From Deltaproteobacteria bacterium (GTDB taxonomy: Bacteria > Desulfobacterota > Syntrophorhabdia > Syntrophorhabdales > JANXAF01): a stretch of DNA of 64,000 nt. The stretch is taken from positions 22,052 through 86,051 of the forward strand of contig JAOADT010000002.1 in the NCBI GenBank assembly GCA_026417175.1, given 5' to 3'. Below, in pieces: positions 37,190-46,441 of the stretch. The notes under the pieces were generated by a model that saw only the letters and a list, made by a program, of their open reading frames with translations, ran no database searches and was not told where the DNA came from. The translations under genes were made by a program, and so were the position numbers. Every line of letters begins with the position of its first letter. The first letter of the stretch is position 1.

Positions 37190-37635
37190 AGGTACTTCTC
37201 GGTGGCCTTTATTCTTCAGTCTCTCTCATACTAAAATTATTGCTCATAATCCTACCTCTTACGATCTCGTATGAGTTTTTAAAGTTAAAAGAGAAATCGT
37301 ATCTAGGGAAAAAGGGTGCATTTTTGGGTATTTCAAAAGAAGGATTAATCCCTCTTATTACAGGCATCTTCGTCGGTTTAACATATGGAGCTGGTATAAT
37401 AATACATTCCATCAGGTACTCTAACCTAAGCAAAAGTGAAGCCTTTTTAGTCCTTTTGTTTCTCTCCATATGTCATGCGATTATTGAGGACACTTTGATA
37501 TTCGCCGTTATAGGTGCAGATGAATCTATACTCATTTTTTCCAGATTTTTTCTTACAACTCTTTTGACTCTAATGGTCAAAGTCACGTTAAAAAAAGTCT
37601 TCCTCTGGCATAAGTTAGGCTCCAAATGGAGTTGA
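37156..37635 (+). CDS. Gate-domain (nucleoside-recognition) membrane protein, second half
   Basis: A 159-residue inner-membrane protein with about four membrane segments. GLIPLITGIFVGLTYGAGII and LFLSICHAIIEDTLIF parallel the Gate core and the ICHSLTVET segment of the preceding gene, so the two look like duplicated halves. An ATG at 37156 or 37174 could be the start; neither has a good ribosome site, which fits coupling to the upstream gene it overlaps. It also overlaps the next gene by 10 bp, so all four genes to 41028 are one operon. Confidence 0.72.
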   Translation: MGSGHTMEDLVKVLLGGLYSSVSLILKLLLIILPLTISYEFLKLKEKSYLGKKGAFLGISKEGLIPLITGIFVGLTYGAGIIIHSIRYSNLSKSEAFLVLLFLSICHAIIEDTLIFAVIGADESILIFSRFFLTTLLTLMVKVTLKKVFLWHKLGSKWS

Positions 37636-39905
37636 TCATAAGGGCTTGCGCATTCATAATGGGTTTAAGTGGACAAGTAGCTCAGATCACTCTCGTTCGA
37701 GAATTTCTAATTGTGTTCTCGGGAAACGAGTTTCTTTTAGGGATCATTCTTTCAAACTGGCTATTATTAGAAGCAATCGGCGCTTTTCTGTCTTATAGAA
37801 CCATAAAAAGAAGGAAAAAAATTACCGGATACTTAATGGCGAACATTTTCTTCTGCTTCACTTTATGTATTGCCTTGTTGGCAATAAGGTTACTTAAAAG
37901 AATTCTTAAGATATCAGTATCCGAGCATCTAGGGATTGGCGCTTCTTTTATTTCTTCTCTTTCCATACTTTCTTTTGTGAGTGGGTTTCACGGCGCCCTT
38001 TTCCCTTATACCTGTCACATTTATAATATTTTTCTTCCACAAAAAGGGGTACAAGCGGGAAAGATTTATGCTCTTGAGACCTTAGGTACGGTTATAGGTG
38101 GAATAATTCTCACGTACATTTTCATTCCATTTGCCGATTCTTTTCGGACGGTTTTTACAGTATCCTTCATAAACATCTCGTTATGCGCTTTACTTTCGTT
38201 TAAAACAGACAAAAATAAAACCACCTTCCTTCTATGCTTAGCAATTTCATGTTTTTTCGGATTTTTGATCTTTTGCGCAAATCAAGTTCACTGGTGGTCG
38301 ATAAAAAAACAGTGGCCAGGTCAAAACGTGGTACACTATGAAAATTCAAAATATGGGAACATTTGTGTAGTGGAAAATGAGGGACAGTACATCTTTTTCC
38401 AGCAAGGGATACCAGAGATATTTATACCCTATCCAGATATGGTAACCATAGAGGAGTTTGTTCATCTTGCACTTCTTGCCCACGAAGCCCCTAAAAATAT
38501 TCTACTTATCGGTTCTGGAGGAGGTGGTGTGATAAATGAAATAATCAAACATCCATCAGTGGAAAGGGTCCAGTATGTAGAGTTGGATCCTCTGATTATA
38601 AAGCTCTTTAAAAAATTTATCACACCCTTAACGGAAAAAGAATTTTCCAGCCCTAAACTAAGAGTAATTTATAAAGACGGAAGACTTTATTTAAAAGAAG
38701 CTCAATATTTTTACGATATTATACTTATAGGCATACAAAGTCCTTTAACACTAGAATCTAATAGACTGTTCACTAAAGAATTTTTCCATCTTGCTAGAAC
38801 AAGGTTAAACCAGAATGGGATGCTGGTCATTGGCATCCCATTCTCGTTCAGATATACCAGCAAAGAATTAAAAAACATGACCAGAACTATTTATCTTACA
38901 TTAGAGAGCGTCTTCAAATACGTAAGAGCATTTCCAGGCGATGGTTCGTGTCTTTTTCTCTGTTCTGATTCTGATTCTATCCTTAGACTTAGTAAGACTT
39001 TGGTTGCCGAGAGAGTTAGGGAAAGGAAATTGATTTTCACTACTGAACTCCCGTGGTACATTGAGCAGAAACTACACGAGGGGTGGAAAACTTGGTTTGA
39101 AAGTTTTGTAGAAAAAAAGATTGGCCACATTAATTCTGACTTTAAACCTATTGCAGTCTTTTATACAGTAGCGTATGTTCAATCTTTAATTTCACCATTC
39201 GTGGGCCATATACTAGAAGGTTTGTCTAGGATTGGATTAGAGATTGTCGTTTTGACACTTATTTCGTTGGTGTTAGCATATTTCGTTTTAAAGAAGAGGC
39301 AAAGCGAAAAAAAGGATGCCCGTTCCATAGGAATACCAATTTTATGTACCGGATTTTGCGGAATGGTTATAGGACTGATTATCCTTTTTTCTTTTCAATC
39401 AATATTTGGGTATGTTTTTTCCTGGCTTGGGGTTCTTCTGTCTGCATATATGGGGGGATCGGCGTTTGGAGCCTATATCGCCAGTTTAAAAAGACTCGAT
39501 TCAACCTCATGCTTGAGATTCTTTCTCTACTCGGAGGTATCCCTTGTTCTTTTCTCTCTTTTTTGTCCAGTATTTATTTGGGTTACAAATTCATATGGCC
39601 CATCTTTTCTTCTTCGGGTTCATTTTCTATTCCTGTCGGTCATAGCGGGTTTCCTTGTGGGGATTCAGTTTCCACTTGCTAATTTTATTTATCTCGGCGA
39701 TGAGATGGATCCTGAAAAAGTAGCAGCTTTTTTGTACGCCTCTGATCTTGGAGGGGGATTCATTGCCGGACTTGTAACCGGATTTTGGCTCATTCCTGTC
39801 TTCGGAGTTATGCAAACAAGTTACATTCTTGCCCTCATAAAACTTGCAAGTCTCACCATATTCATGGTTGAATTTTTTATAAAACCGAAATCAAATGAAA
39901 AATAA
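37626..39905 (+). CDS. Membrane-fused spermidine-synthase-like protein
   Basis: A 759-residue protein. About six or seven N-terminal membrane segments (residues 1-220) precede a spermidine-synthase-type Rossmann domain (about 235-470) with the SAM/dcSAM motif LLIGSGGGGVINEI and an acidic VQYVELDPLIIKL. A second membrane domain follows (about 520-755). LRVIYKDGRLYLKEAQYFYDII matches the catalytic-acid region, although the usual DxxDP-type Asp is replaced by the D-I-I-L-I-G string. The acceptor may not be putrescine. It overlaps both neighbours by 10-11 bp, tying it to the Gate pair and the radical SAM gene. Confidence 0.78.
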   Translation: MELIIRACAFIMGLSGQVAQITLVREFLIVFSGNEFLLGIILSNWLLLEAIGAFLSYRTIKRRKKITGYLMANIFFCFTLCIALLAIRLLKRILKISVSEHLGIGASFISSLSILSFVSGFHGALFPYTCHIYNIFLPQKGVQAGKIYALETLGTVIGGIILTYIFIPFADSFRTVFTVSFINISLCALLSFKTDKNKTTFLLCLAISCFFGFLIFCANQVHWWSIKKQWPGQNVVHYENSKYGNICVVENEGQYIFFQQGIPEIFIPYPDMVTIEEFVHLALLAHEAPKNILLIGSGGGGVINEIIKHPSVERVQYVELDPLIIKLFKKFITPLTEKEFSSPKLRVIYKDGRLYLKEAQYFYDIILIGIQSPLTLESNRLFTKEFFHLARTRLNQNGMLVIGIPFSFRYTSKELKNMTRTIYLTLESVFKYVRAFPGDGSCLFLCSDSDSILRLSKTLVAERVRERKLIFTTELPWYIEQKLHEGWKTWFESFVEKKIGHINSDFKPIAVFYTVAYVQSLISPFVGHILEGLSRIGLEIVVLTLISLVLAYFVLKKRQSEKKDARSIGIPILCTGFCGMVIGLIILFSFQSIFGYVFSWLGVLLSAYMGGSAFGAYIASLKRLDSTSCLRFFLYSEVSLVLFSLFCPVFIWVTNSYGPSFLLRVHFLFLSVIAGFLVGIQFPLANFIYLGDEMDPEKVAAFLYASDLGGGFIAGLVTGFWLIPVFGVMQTSYILALIKLASLTIFMVEFFIKPKSNEK

Positions 39906-41028
39906 TGACTGTGAGCTAAGCAGACGCCAGTTTATTAAAAATGTGTCTAAATGGTGCACCAAAACCCTAGGCGTGTTGTTTTTTCCATATCTTTTAACGC
40001 TTCGTACAGGTTTTACTAGAGCTGGCCAAGAAAAAGTCTTTGAGCCTTCTTATTTGAAACTTTTGACCTCTTCTGAACTGAAAACAAGATCAGAAGCTCT
40101 ATGGGAGATAATGGTTTCTTGCGAACTTTGTCCCAGGAAGTGCGGAGTAAACAGACTTAAAGGTAAAAGAGGATTTTGTCAGGCGCCCGGTGCAACACTT
40201 GTGGTATCTGCGTTTCATCCCCATTTCGGAGAGGAAAGGCCTCTTGTAGGATACGGTGGCTCAGGTACTATCTTTTTTACACACTGCAACCTAAGGTGTG
40301 TTTTTTGTCAAAATTGGGAAATAAGTCATCTAGGAAGGGGCACCAAAACTACAATCGAAGAACTTGCACTAATGATGCTAGCCTTACAGGAGGTGGGATG
40401 TCACAATATAAACATAGTAACTCCTACTCACTACTCGCCTCATCTTGTAAAAGCATTGGAAATCGCAGCAAAAAAAGGGCTCAGACTTCCAATAGTGTAC
40501 AACACGAGTGGTTGGGAAAGGATAGAAATTTTGAAACTACTCGATGGGATAGTTGATATATATCTTCCTGACTTTAAGTACTGGGAAGGTGAAAAAGCAG
40601 CAAAGTACTCTTCGGGTGCTTGGAATTATCCAGATATCACTAAAAGAGCAATCCTTGAAATGCATAGACAGGTTGGTGTGGCTAAACCAGAAAGTGACGG
40701 TATTTTAAGAAGAGGACTCATAATAAGACATCTAGTTATGCCTAACAACGTATCTGGGTCAGAAAGAATAATGGAGTGGATAGCGCAGAACTTACCCAAA
40801 AACACCTATGTTAATATAATGGCCCAATACACCCCCTTATATAAGGCATTTGACTATCCGGAAATATCGAGAAGAATAACAAAAGAAGAATATGAAAGGG
40901 TTGTGGAAAAGGCAAAAAAACTGGGCCTTACAAATTTGGATATCCAAGGATTTAGGTGGTTTTTGGGGTCTATAGAAAAAGTTCCACAAGCTTCTGTTCG
41001 TTTACGTCAAATAGGCCCCTACTCGTAA
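39895..41028 (+). CDS. Radical SAM protein with Tat-type signal (PflX/AmmeMemoRadiSam-like)
   Basis: A 377-residue radical SAM enzyme. The CxxxCxxC cluster is in HCNLRCVFCQNWE (about residue 135). Ahead of it is CELCPRKCGVNRLKGKRGFC, the extra cysteine cluster of PflX/COG1313 and AmmeMemoRadiSam proteins. The N-terminus carries SRRQFIK (residues 9-15), a full twin-arginine motif, then a hydrophobic stretch VLFFPYLLTL. Tat export of a radical SAM enzyme would be unusual, since reductant and SAM are cytosolic; the helix may act as an anchor. Substrate unknown. It is the last gene of the Gate/spermidine-synthase-like operon and its end overlaps the opposing ade gene by 59 bp. Confidence 0.82.
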   Translation: MKNNDCELSRRQFIKNVSKWCTKTLGVLFFPYLLTLRTGFTRAGQEKVFEPSYLKLLTSSELKTRSEALWEIMVSCELCPRKCGVNRLKGKRGFCQAPGATLVVSAFHPHFGEERPLVGYGGSGTIFFTHCNLRCVFCQNWEISHLGRGTKTTIEELALMMLALQEVGCHNINIVTPTHYSPHLVKALEIAAKKGLRLPIVYNTSGWERIEILKLLDGIVDIYLPDFKYWEGEKAAKYSSGAWNYPDITKRAILEMHRQVGVAKPESDGILRRGLIIRHLVMPNNVSGSERIMEWIAQNLPKNTYVNIMAQYTPLYKAFDYPEISRRITKEEYERVVEKAKKLGLTNLDIQGFRWFLGSIEKVPQASVRLRQIGPYS

Positions 41029-42592
41029 TTTTCAGTTTTGGGATAACAGGAAGGCCAACAAAAGAAAGATTTACAAAAGGGTACGAAAACAAAATACCGC
41101 TTTCTTTGACGACCCGATTCAACTCTCTATATTTCCTTACAATTTCCTCATAACAAAGATCGCTCATAAGACCACCTATTGGCAAAGGGAGTACTTCCTT
41201 TCTTTCACTTGAAACGAAAACCATCCCCCCTTCATTTTCTATTACCTCATTTATGGCTTCAACTAAGGATATATCGTCACATCCCAGACCTATGATATGA
41301 TGGGAGTCATGCAATATCGATGAAGCCATAGAACCTTTTTTCAATCCAAAACCTCTCAAGAAACCTACTACTGGCTTGGTATTCTTTTTGTATCGGTTAA
41401 TTAGAACAACCTTCAGGATATCTCTTTCTTTATCAGATACTACTAAGTCGCCTTGTACTCGTGGTGTCTCCACACTCGCTCCGGTAAATAAAGATTTTTC
41501 TCTTGTCTCTATCACTCTGATTTTTTGACCCATACTAATTACTTTTATATCGTCTACTGTTAGCTTCGATGCTTGAAAATTATTTATAATTTTTGATCTG
41601 GCAGTATCAAGTTTTACACAACCTTCGTAAAAAACAGGGATACCGTCAATGTATGTAGCTATGACTCTTAAATCTTCAAGATTTTCAACTATTACAAAGT
41701 CTGCAGGATCTCCAACCCTTAAGAGACCTATATCTATACCATAATGAAGCCTAGGGGTCACAGATGTCACCCAAAGAAAATCGAAGATGCTAAGTTTTCT
41801 TCTGACACCCTCTTTTACAGCAGAGTCTATATAGTTCTCTTCCAGATCATCAGGGGCTTTATCATCGCTTCCAATCATGCACGATTTTGGATATCTTTCT
41901 ACCAGAGTAGAAAGTGCATCAAAATCTCTTGATACAGAACCGTACCTTATTATTACTTTCATCCCTTTTTTTATTTTTTCCTCAGCCTCTTCAACGTCTG
42001 TCACTTCGTGGTCAGTAGAGATACCTGCTGATATGTATCTTTCGAGCATTTCTCCTCTCAGTCCAGGTGCATGTCCGTCTATAGGTTTGTTTAAAGTTTT
42101 AGCAAAGGATATCTTTCTCATAATATCTTCCCTTCTCTGAATAACGGATTCAAAATCCATAACCTCTGCTAGAAATTTAATTTCTTTCCTTTTTAAAAGA
42201 GTTTCAATGTCCTGTACTCCTATCTTTCCACCTGAATCTTCCAAGTCCGTTGCAGGCACGCAAGGTGGTGCTCCAAAGTAGAACTTGAAATTTACATTTT
42301 TTGCATTGTTTATCATGAAATCTACCCCTTCCATTCCGACCACATTTGCAATCTCATGTGGATCACATATACAGGCAATGCATCCTTTTCTGACAGCAAT
42401 TTTTGCAAATTCTGACGGAGGCAAAAGAGAACTTTCAATATGTATGTGGGCATCCACAAATCCCGGAATGATAAAAACATTAGGCACGGTATTCTCTTCC
42501 CTTATTGCAAGAATTTTAGAGTTTTGAATGGTAATTGAGCCCTTGAAAACTCTCTTTTTGAAAATATCTACAACGTAGCCCTTTACATCCAT
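40970..42592 (-). CDS. ade: Adenine deaminase
   Basis: A 540-residue amidohydrolase converting adenine to hypoxanthine and ammonia. The metal motif is PGFVDAHIHIESSLL. CICDPHEIANVVGMEG, GHAPGLRGEMLERYISAGI, STDHE and the C-terminal HDSHHIIGLGCDD are family signatures. I start at the ATG at 42592 (MDVKGYVVDIFKK), which aligns with family N-termini; a TTG at 42628 would add 12 residues and overlaps likely promoter sequence. No clear ribosome site precedes 42592. It faces the radical SAM gene and is divergent from fba. Purine salvage is its likely role. Confidence 0.92.
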   Translation of the reverse strand: MDVKGYVVDIFKKRVFKGSITIQNSKILAIREENTVPNVFIIPGFVDAHIHIESSLLPPSEFAKIAVRKGCIACICDPHEIANVVGMEGVDFMINNAKNVNFKFYFGAPPCVPATDLEDSGGKIGVQDIETLLKRKEIKFLAEVMDFESVIQRREDIMRKISFAKTLNKPIDGHAPGLRGEMLERYISAGISTDHEVTDVEEAEEKIKKGMKVIIRYGSVSRDFDALSTLVERYPKSCMIGSDDKAPDDLEENYIDSAVKEGVRRKLSIFDFLWVTSVTPRLHYGIDIGLLRVGDPADFVIVENLEDLRVIATYIDGIPVFYEGCVKLDTARSKIINNFQASKLTVDDIKVISMGQKIRVIETREKSLFTGASVETPRVQGDLVVSDKERDILKVVLINRYKKNTKPVVGFLRGFGLKKGSMASSILHDSHHIIGLGCDDISLVEAINEVIENEGGMVFVSSERKEVLPLPIGGLMSDLCYEEIVRKYRELNRVVKESGILFSYPFVNLSFVGLPVIPKLKITSRGLFDVNEQKLVELFL

Positions 42593-42639
42593 ACGAACAT
42601 TTTTATAATATGATTTTGATAAATTCAAACCTTTTGCTT

Positions 42640-42667
42640 TTGATCTTTAATAAAATTTTGCTAAAAT
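42640..42667 (+). promoter_or_regulatory. Extended -10 promoter of the aldolase gene
   Basis: TTGATC (42640-42645), 16 bases, TAAAAT (42662-42667), with the extended element TGC directly before the -10. It lies 30 bases before the fba start codon. Confidence 0.5.
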
Positions 42668-42696
42668 ACCAATCCAGAAAGGAACGGAGGTAAATC

Positions 42697-43728
42697 ATGC
42701 CTGTTGCCGATTATAAGATTTTTTGTGAAATGTTAGACAGAGCTAGAGAAATGAAATTTGCATATCCTGCCATAAATGTCACATCCATTCAGACGGCAAA
42801 CGCAGTCCTCAGAGGACTTGCAGAAAGTAGATCGGACGGGATTATTCAAGTTTCAACAAGTGGAGCAGCTCATATATCAGGTACTTATCTCAATGATATG
42901 TCTCTAGGTGCTATAGCGATCGCCGAATATGTACACAGAGTCGCAGACCGATACCCTATATACGTTGCTCTCCACACAGATCACTGTCCCCTGGAATTAA
43001 TTGAAAAATTTATTATACCTCTGGTTGAAGAAACAGAGAGAAGACGCAAAAATGGGCTTCCTAACCTTTTTAACGGTCACATGTTCGATGGAAGTGCTTT
43101 ACCGCTGGACAAAAACCTTGAAGTTGCCTACACGTTACTCGAAAGAATGCATAAAAGTGAGCTTATACTGGAAATAGAAGTGGGGGTAGTAGGAGGAGAA
43201 GAGGATGGAATAAAAGCAAGAGAAAATGCAAGACTATATACCAATCCGGAAGAGACGTTAGAAGTAGCTAAAAAACTAAATACGTTAACTGGAGCAAGAT
43301 ATCTTCTTGCGGCTACATTTGGCAACGTTCATGGGGTGTATAAACCTGGAAATGTAAAACTTAAGCCAGAAATACTTAAAGAGTGCCAGGAGATGGTGGA
43401 GAGAGAATACGGAAAGGAAGCGAGATTTTATCTTGTTTTTCATGGAGGTTCTGGATCATCCTTGAAGGATATCCACGAGGCGATAGAGTACGGCGTAGTA
43501 AAAATGAACATAGACACTGATACCCAGTACGCTTTCACAAGGGCAATAGTAGATCACATATTTAAAAATTATGATGGAGTTCTCAAAGTGGACGGTGAAG
43601 TGGGTGTAAAAAAAGCATACGATCCAAGAACTTATATGGCTATGGCAGAGATTTCAATGGCTCAAAGGGTGAAGAAAGCTGCAGAAGAACTAAAAAGCAA
43701 AAATAAAACCCTATACGGAAATCATTAG
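42697..43728 (+). CDS. fba: Class II fructose-bisphosphate aldolase
   Basis: A 343-residue zinc-dependent aldolase of glycolysis and gluconeogenesis, cleaving or forming fructose-1,6-bisphosphate. YVALHTDHCP holds the catalytic Asp and first zinc His. FDGSALPLDKNLEVAYTL, EIEVGVVGGEEDG, TFGNVHGVYKPGN and LVFHGGSGSSLKDI supply further zinc and substrate contacts, and KMNIDTDTQYAFT is the phosphate-binding end. The N-terminal YPAINVTSIQTANAVLRG is typical. ACGGAGGTAA precedes the ATG. Its stop overlaps the stop of the opposing flgM gene, with no terminator between them. Confidence 0.95.
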   Translation: MPVADYKIFCEMLDRAREMKFAYPAINVTSIQTANAVLRGLAESRSDGIIQVSTSGAAHISGTYLNDMSLGAIAIAEYVHRVADRYPIYVALHTDHCPLELIEKFIIPLVEETERRRKNGLPNLFNGHMFDGSALPLDKNLEVAYTLLERMHKSELILEIEVGVVGGEEDGIKARENARLYTNPEETLEVAKKLNTLTGARYLLAATFGNVHGVYKPGNVKLKPEILKECQEMVEREYGKEARFYLVFHGGSGSSLKDIHEAIEYGVVKMNIDTDTQYAFTRAIVDHIFKNYDGVLKVDGEVGVKKAYDPRTYMAMAEISMAQRVKKAAEELKSKNKTLYGNH

Positions 43729-44030
43729 ACTATCTCGTTTATTATCCCCTCTCGTAAAAGATTTCTCGCTACATTTTGAGCGTCCGTTTTATACTCACCT
43801 TTTAGGACTGCCTCTTTGATCATTTGGACTTTCTCTTGTCGAACATCCGGAACCTTTTTTACCTTATCGACAAGATTAGATACTAATTCATTTTTTGTTG
43901 AGATCTCCACTTTGTCCCTTATGGCTTCCTGCCCATTTTTTGTCTGCGCATCTACCTTCGGGGCATGCACATCTGTCTTCCTGACGATCGCCGTAAGCAA
44001 ATCGTTTACCTTATTGTTGTCGATCTTCAT
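43725..44030 (-). CDS. flgM: Anti-sigma-28 factor FlgM
   Basis: A 101-residue protein with the FlgM layout: a disordered polar N-terminus (IDNNKVNDLLTAIV...), the DKVEIS segment, then the sigma-28-binding helices VRQEKVQMIKEAVLKGEYK and TDAQNVARNLLREGI. It binds FliA and is exported through the flagellar hook when the basal body is complete. GGAGGAACC precedes the ATG. It is isolated from other flagellar genes, behind the cobalamin operon, but has its own sigma-28-like promoter, as expected of a class III flagellar gene under feedback control. Confidence 0.88.
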   Translation of the reverse strand: MKIDNNKVNDLLTAIVRKTDVHAPKVDAQTKNGQEAIRDKVEISTKNELVSNLVDKVKKVPDVRQEKVQMIKEAVLKGEYKTDAQNVARNLLREGIINEIV

Positions 44031-44060
44031 GGTTCCTCCGGTTACGCGTTTCTGTTATTA

Positions 44061-44086
44061 TTATCGCACATTCCTTTCTTTTCTTA
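44061..44086 (-). promoter_or_regulatory. Sigma-28-like promoter of flgM
   Basis: On the minus strand TAAGAAAA (44086-44079), 10 bases, TGCGATAA (44068-44061), 30 bases before the ATG. The -35 element overlaps the cobS stop codon. The same architecture precedes the FlgM-associated gene at 17757. Confidence 0.58.
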
Positions 44087-44875
44087 AACGAAAAATTTTT
44101 GAATAATGACCGAGGATCCCAAGAAAAAAACCTCTGCTAATTCGTTTGTTGCGCCAAGTGTATCTCCAGTATGACCTCCAAATCTTCTTTGAAAGAGAAA
44201 GGTAATAGTTATAGTAAAAAGATAAAGGACAAATAGAGCCGCGGTTAAATACACAAAAAATTTTAGATCTAAAGTACAAATAAAGATTAAAAATATCGTC
44301 AGAAAACTAGATAAAAAAAGATGTCCTTTTTTTATCTTCCCCACAAAGATACTACCCAACCCTTCTTTTTTCGCACTCTTCCCGTGGTACATTCCAAGCA
44401 CCACAGACGATCTTGAGAAAACTGGAAGCAGGATTAAGAATGTAACCCAATGTCCGTGAGTAATGAGATCTCTAAGGAAAAAGAATTTCAAAAGGATAAC
44501 CAAAATTACAGACAGAGATCCTATGGGGCCCTGGGTACCAGATGACATAACGGTAAGTCTCTTCTTTATTACCTCATCTCTTTCTCCAGTTGACTTAACT
44601 GAGAATCCATCAAAAGTATCGGAAAGCCCATCAATGTGAAACCCGCCTGTAAGCAATATAGTAGAAATGAGGTAAAACAGGCCACAGATCTCCATAGAGA
44701 AAGTATCCTTAAGGACTAACGGTGGTATAATGGACAACCCGCCGACAAAAAAACCGACGAGGGGGAAAAAGCTCGACGAATGTACAAGATCATCCTTATC
44801 CACCCATATCCATCTCGATATGGGGAGGATAGTCAGAATTGAGAAAGAACCACATATGGCGCTAATTACCTTCAT
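44084..44875 (-). CDS. cobS: Adenosylcobinamide-GDP ribazoletransferase (cobalamin synthase)
   Basis: A 263-residue inner-membrane enzyme with about six or seven membrane segments. It joins adenosylcobinamide-GDP to alpha-ribazole, closing the nucleotide loop of B12. GGFHIDGLSDTFDGFSVKST carries the conserved Asp pair of the Mg-binding active site, and VMSSGTQGPIGSLSVILVIL and RRFGGHTGDTLGATNELAE are family blocks. It overlaps cobT by 4 bp and is the last gene of the riboswitch-controlled operon. Confidence 0.94.
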   Translation of the reverse strand: MKVISAICGSFSILTILPISRWIWVDKDDLVHSSSFFPLVGFFVGGLSIIPPLVLKDTFSMEICGLFYLISTILLTGGFHIDGLSDTFDGFSVKSTGERDEVIKKRLTVMSSGTQGPIGSLSVILVILLKFFFLRDLITHGHWVTFLILLPVFSRSSVVLGMYHGKSAKKEGLGSIFVGKIKKGHLFLSSFLTIFLIFICTLDLKFFVYLTAALFVLYLFTITITFLFQRRFGGHTGDTLGATNELAEVFFLGSSVIIQKFFV

Positions 44876-45912
44876 TCCAGTTTCTTAGATACAGATGCCT
44901 CATCAAAAGTAGCCATTTCTCTATAAAGCTTAAGCGAAGCCTCAACTATAAGCGTGGCAAGTACCCCACCAGTTCCCTCTCCTAATCTCATTCCCAAATC
45001 TAATATGGGTTCAAGTTTAAGATAAGACAAGACCGCCCACTGACCTTTTTCTTCCGATTTATGTCCTGCGAATAAAAAATCCAAGATCTTAGATTCAAGT
45101 TTTGCTGCAACAAGAGCACCTGCACAGGATATAAGCCCGTCCAGAATAACAGGTATTCTTTTTTCTGCTGCGCCAATTACAAAACCCGCTATAGCTCCTA
45201 TCTCCGCACCCCCTACTTTAGCTAAAACGTCGACAGCGTCTTCTGGGTCCGGCCTATTTATCTTTATTCCTTTTTCTATTACTTCAATCTTTCTTTTGAG
45301 TGTCTCATCATCTATACCTGTTCCTTTACCAACCACCTCTTTGACCGGTTTTTTAAGAAGGGCAGAGATTACCGCAGAAGATGCAGTAGTATTTCCAATG
45401 CCCATATCTCCTGGCACAAGTATATCGTATCCTTGCTCTGCGCAACCGTGAGCAAGTTCCCTCCCTATTTCTATACACCTTTCTGCCTCTTTCCGATCCA
45501 TGGCGGGTCCTTTTGTAAAATTCCTCGTTCCTCGTAGCACCTTCTTCACAAGTAGTCCTTTTTGTTCTTCGAAGTCATAGTCAACACCTACGTCAACTAC
45601 TATACAGTCACATCCTGCAAATCTACATAGAACGTTAATTGCCGCACCTCCATTCAAAAAGTTATATACCATCTGATATGTTACTTCTTTAGGGTAGGCA
45701 GAAACTCCTTCCTCTGTTACTCCATGATCACCTGCGAATACAAAGACAGCCTTTCTTTTTATTTCCGGAAAGTGCACATTTTTCTGAACCGCAAGTCTTT
45801 TCGCAAAGTCTTCTAATCTCCCTAAAGAGCCTTTTGGTTTTGTAAGATTTCCGAGTCTTTCTTCTGCTAAGACAAAGAGCTTCTCATCAATTTTGGGAAT
45901 TTCGAATTTCAT
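44872..45912 (-). CDS. cobT: Nicotinate-nucleotide:dimethylbenzimidazole phosphoribosyltransferase
   Basis: A 346-residue enzyme that makes alpha-ribazole-5'-phosphate from nicotinate mononucleotide and a lower-ligand base. RLGNLTKPKGSLGRLEDFA, FAGDHGVTEEGVSAYPKEVT, FLNGGAAINVLCR, DMGIGNTTASSAVISALL and the catalytic Glu in LRLGEGTGG-type sequence (MRLGEGTGGVLA) are present. I start at 45912, where AGGAGG is 6 bases upstream; a TTG at 45927 overlaps that site. Its first 26 bases overlap cobU. Confidence 0.95.
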   Translation of the reverse strand: MKFEIPKIDEKLFVLAEERLGNLTKPKGSLGRLEDFAKRLAVQKNVHFPEIKRKAVFVFAGDHGVTEEGVSAYPKEVTYQMVYNFLNGGAAINVLCRFAGCDCIVVDVGVDYDFEEQKGLLVKKVLRGTRNFTKGPAMDRKEAERCIEIGRELAHGCAEQGYDILVPGDMGIGNTTASSAVISALLKKPVKEVVGKGTGIDDETLKRKIEVIEKGIKINRPDPEDAVDVLAKVGGAEIGAIAGFVIGAAEKRIPVILDGLISCAGALVAAKLESKILDFLFAGHKSEEKGQWAVLSYLKLEPILDLGMRLGEGTGGVLATLIVEASLKLYREMATFDEASVSKKLE

Positions 45913-46441
45913 ACTCTGCCTCCTCAATTTTATTTTTTATTACAAGAGAAATCCCTGCAATCATAAAAACGACTTTATCCGCTATTTTTGCGACCTTTTG
46001 ATTAAGAGTTCCAAGAACAGTCCTAAAATTTCTCCCAACCTCAGTTTCAGGCACAATACCTAAGCCTACCTCATTAGAAACGATTATTATATTTGTCCTT
46101 TTTTTTGAAATAACATCCAAAAGTTTTTCCACCTCTAAATCCACTTCTTTTCCATGATAAAAGAGATTAGATATCCAAATTGTCAGACAATCAACAAGGA
46201 TGATTTCGAAGTTTTCTGCTACGCTTTCAATGAGTTCTGCTATCCTTAACGGCTCTTCGAAGGTTTGCCATGTAGAAGATCTTTCTTTTTTATGTCTTTC
46301 TATCCTTTGTTTCATCTCTTCATCGATCGCAACAGCAGTAGCAACAAAAGCCTTTGGTCCGGTAGCACTTTCTCCTTCCATCAACGCATAATGACTTTTC
46401 CCGCTTTTTTCCCCTCCTAAAACCAGAATTAGCTTTTTCAT
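45887..46441 (-). CDS. cobU: Adenosylcobinamide kinase / guanylyltransferase
   Basis: A 184-residue bifunctional enzyme that phosphorylates adenosylcobinamide and adds GMP. The P-loop is GGEKSGKSHYA near the N-terminus; FVATAVAIDEEMKQRIERHK includes the histidine that is guanylylated, and ILVDCLTIWISNLFYH is the Walker-B-like block. I start at 46441, where ATGA overlaps the stop of btuD; an ATG 4 codons upstream sits on the ribosome site. It works just before CobS. Confidence 0.94.
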   Translation of the reverse strand: MKKLILVLGGEKSGKSHYALMEGESATGPKAFVATAVAIDEEMKQRIERHKKERSSTWQTFEEPLRIAELIESVAENFEIILVDCLTIWISNLFYHGKEVDLEVEKLLDVISKKRTNIIIVSNEVGLGIVPETEVGRNFRTVLGTLNQKVAKIADKVVFMIAGISLVIKNKIEEAEYEIRNSQN

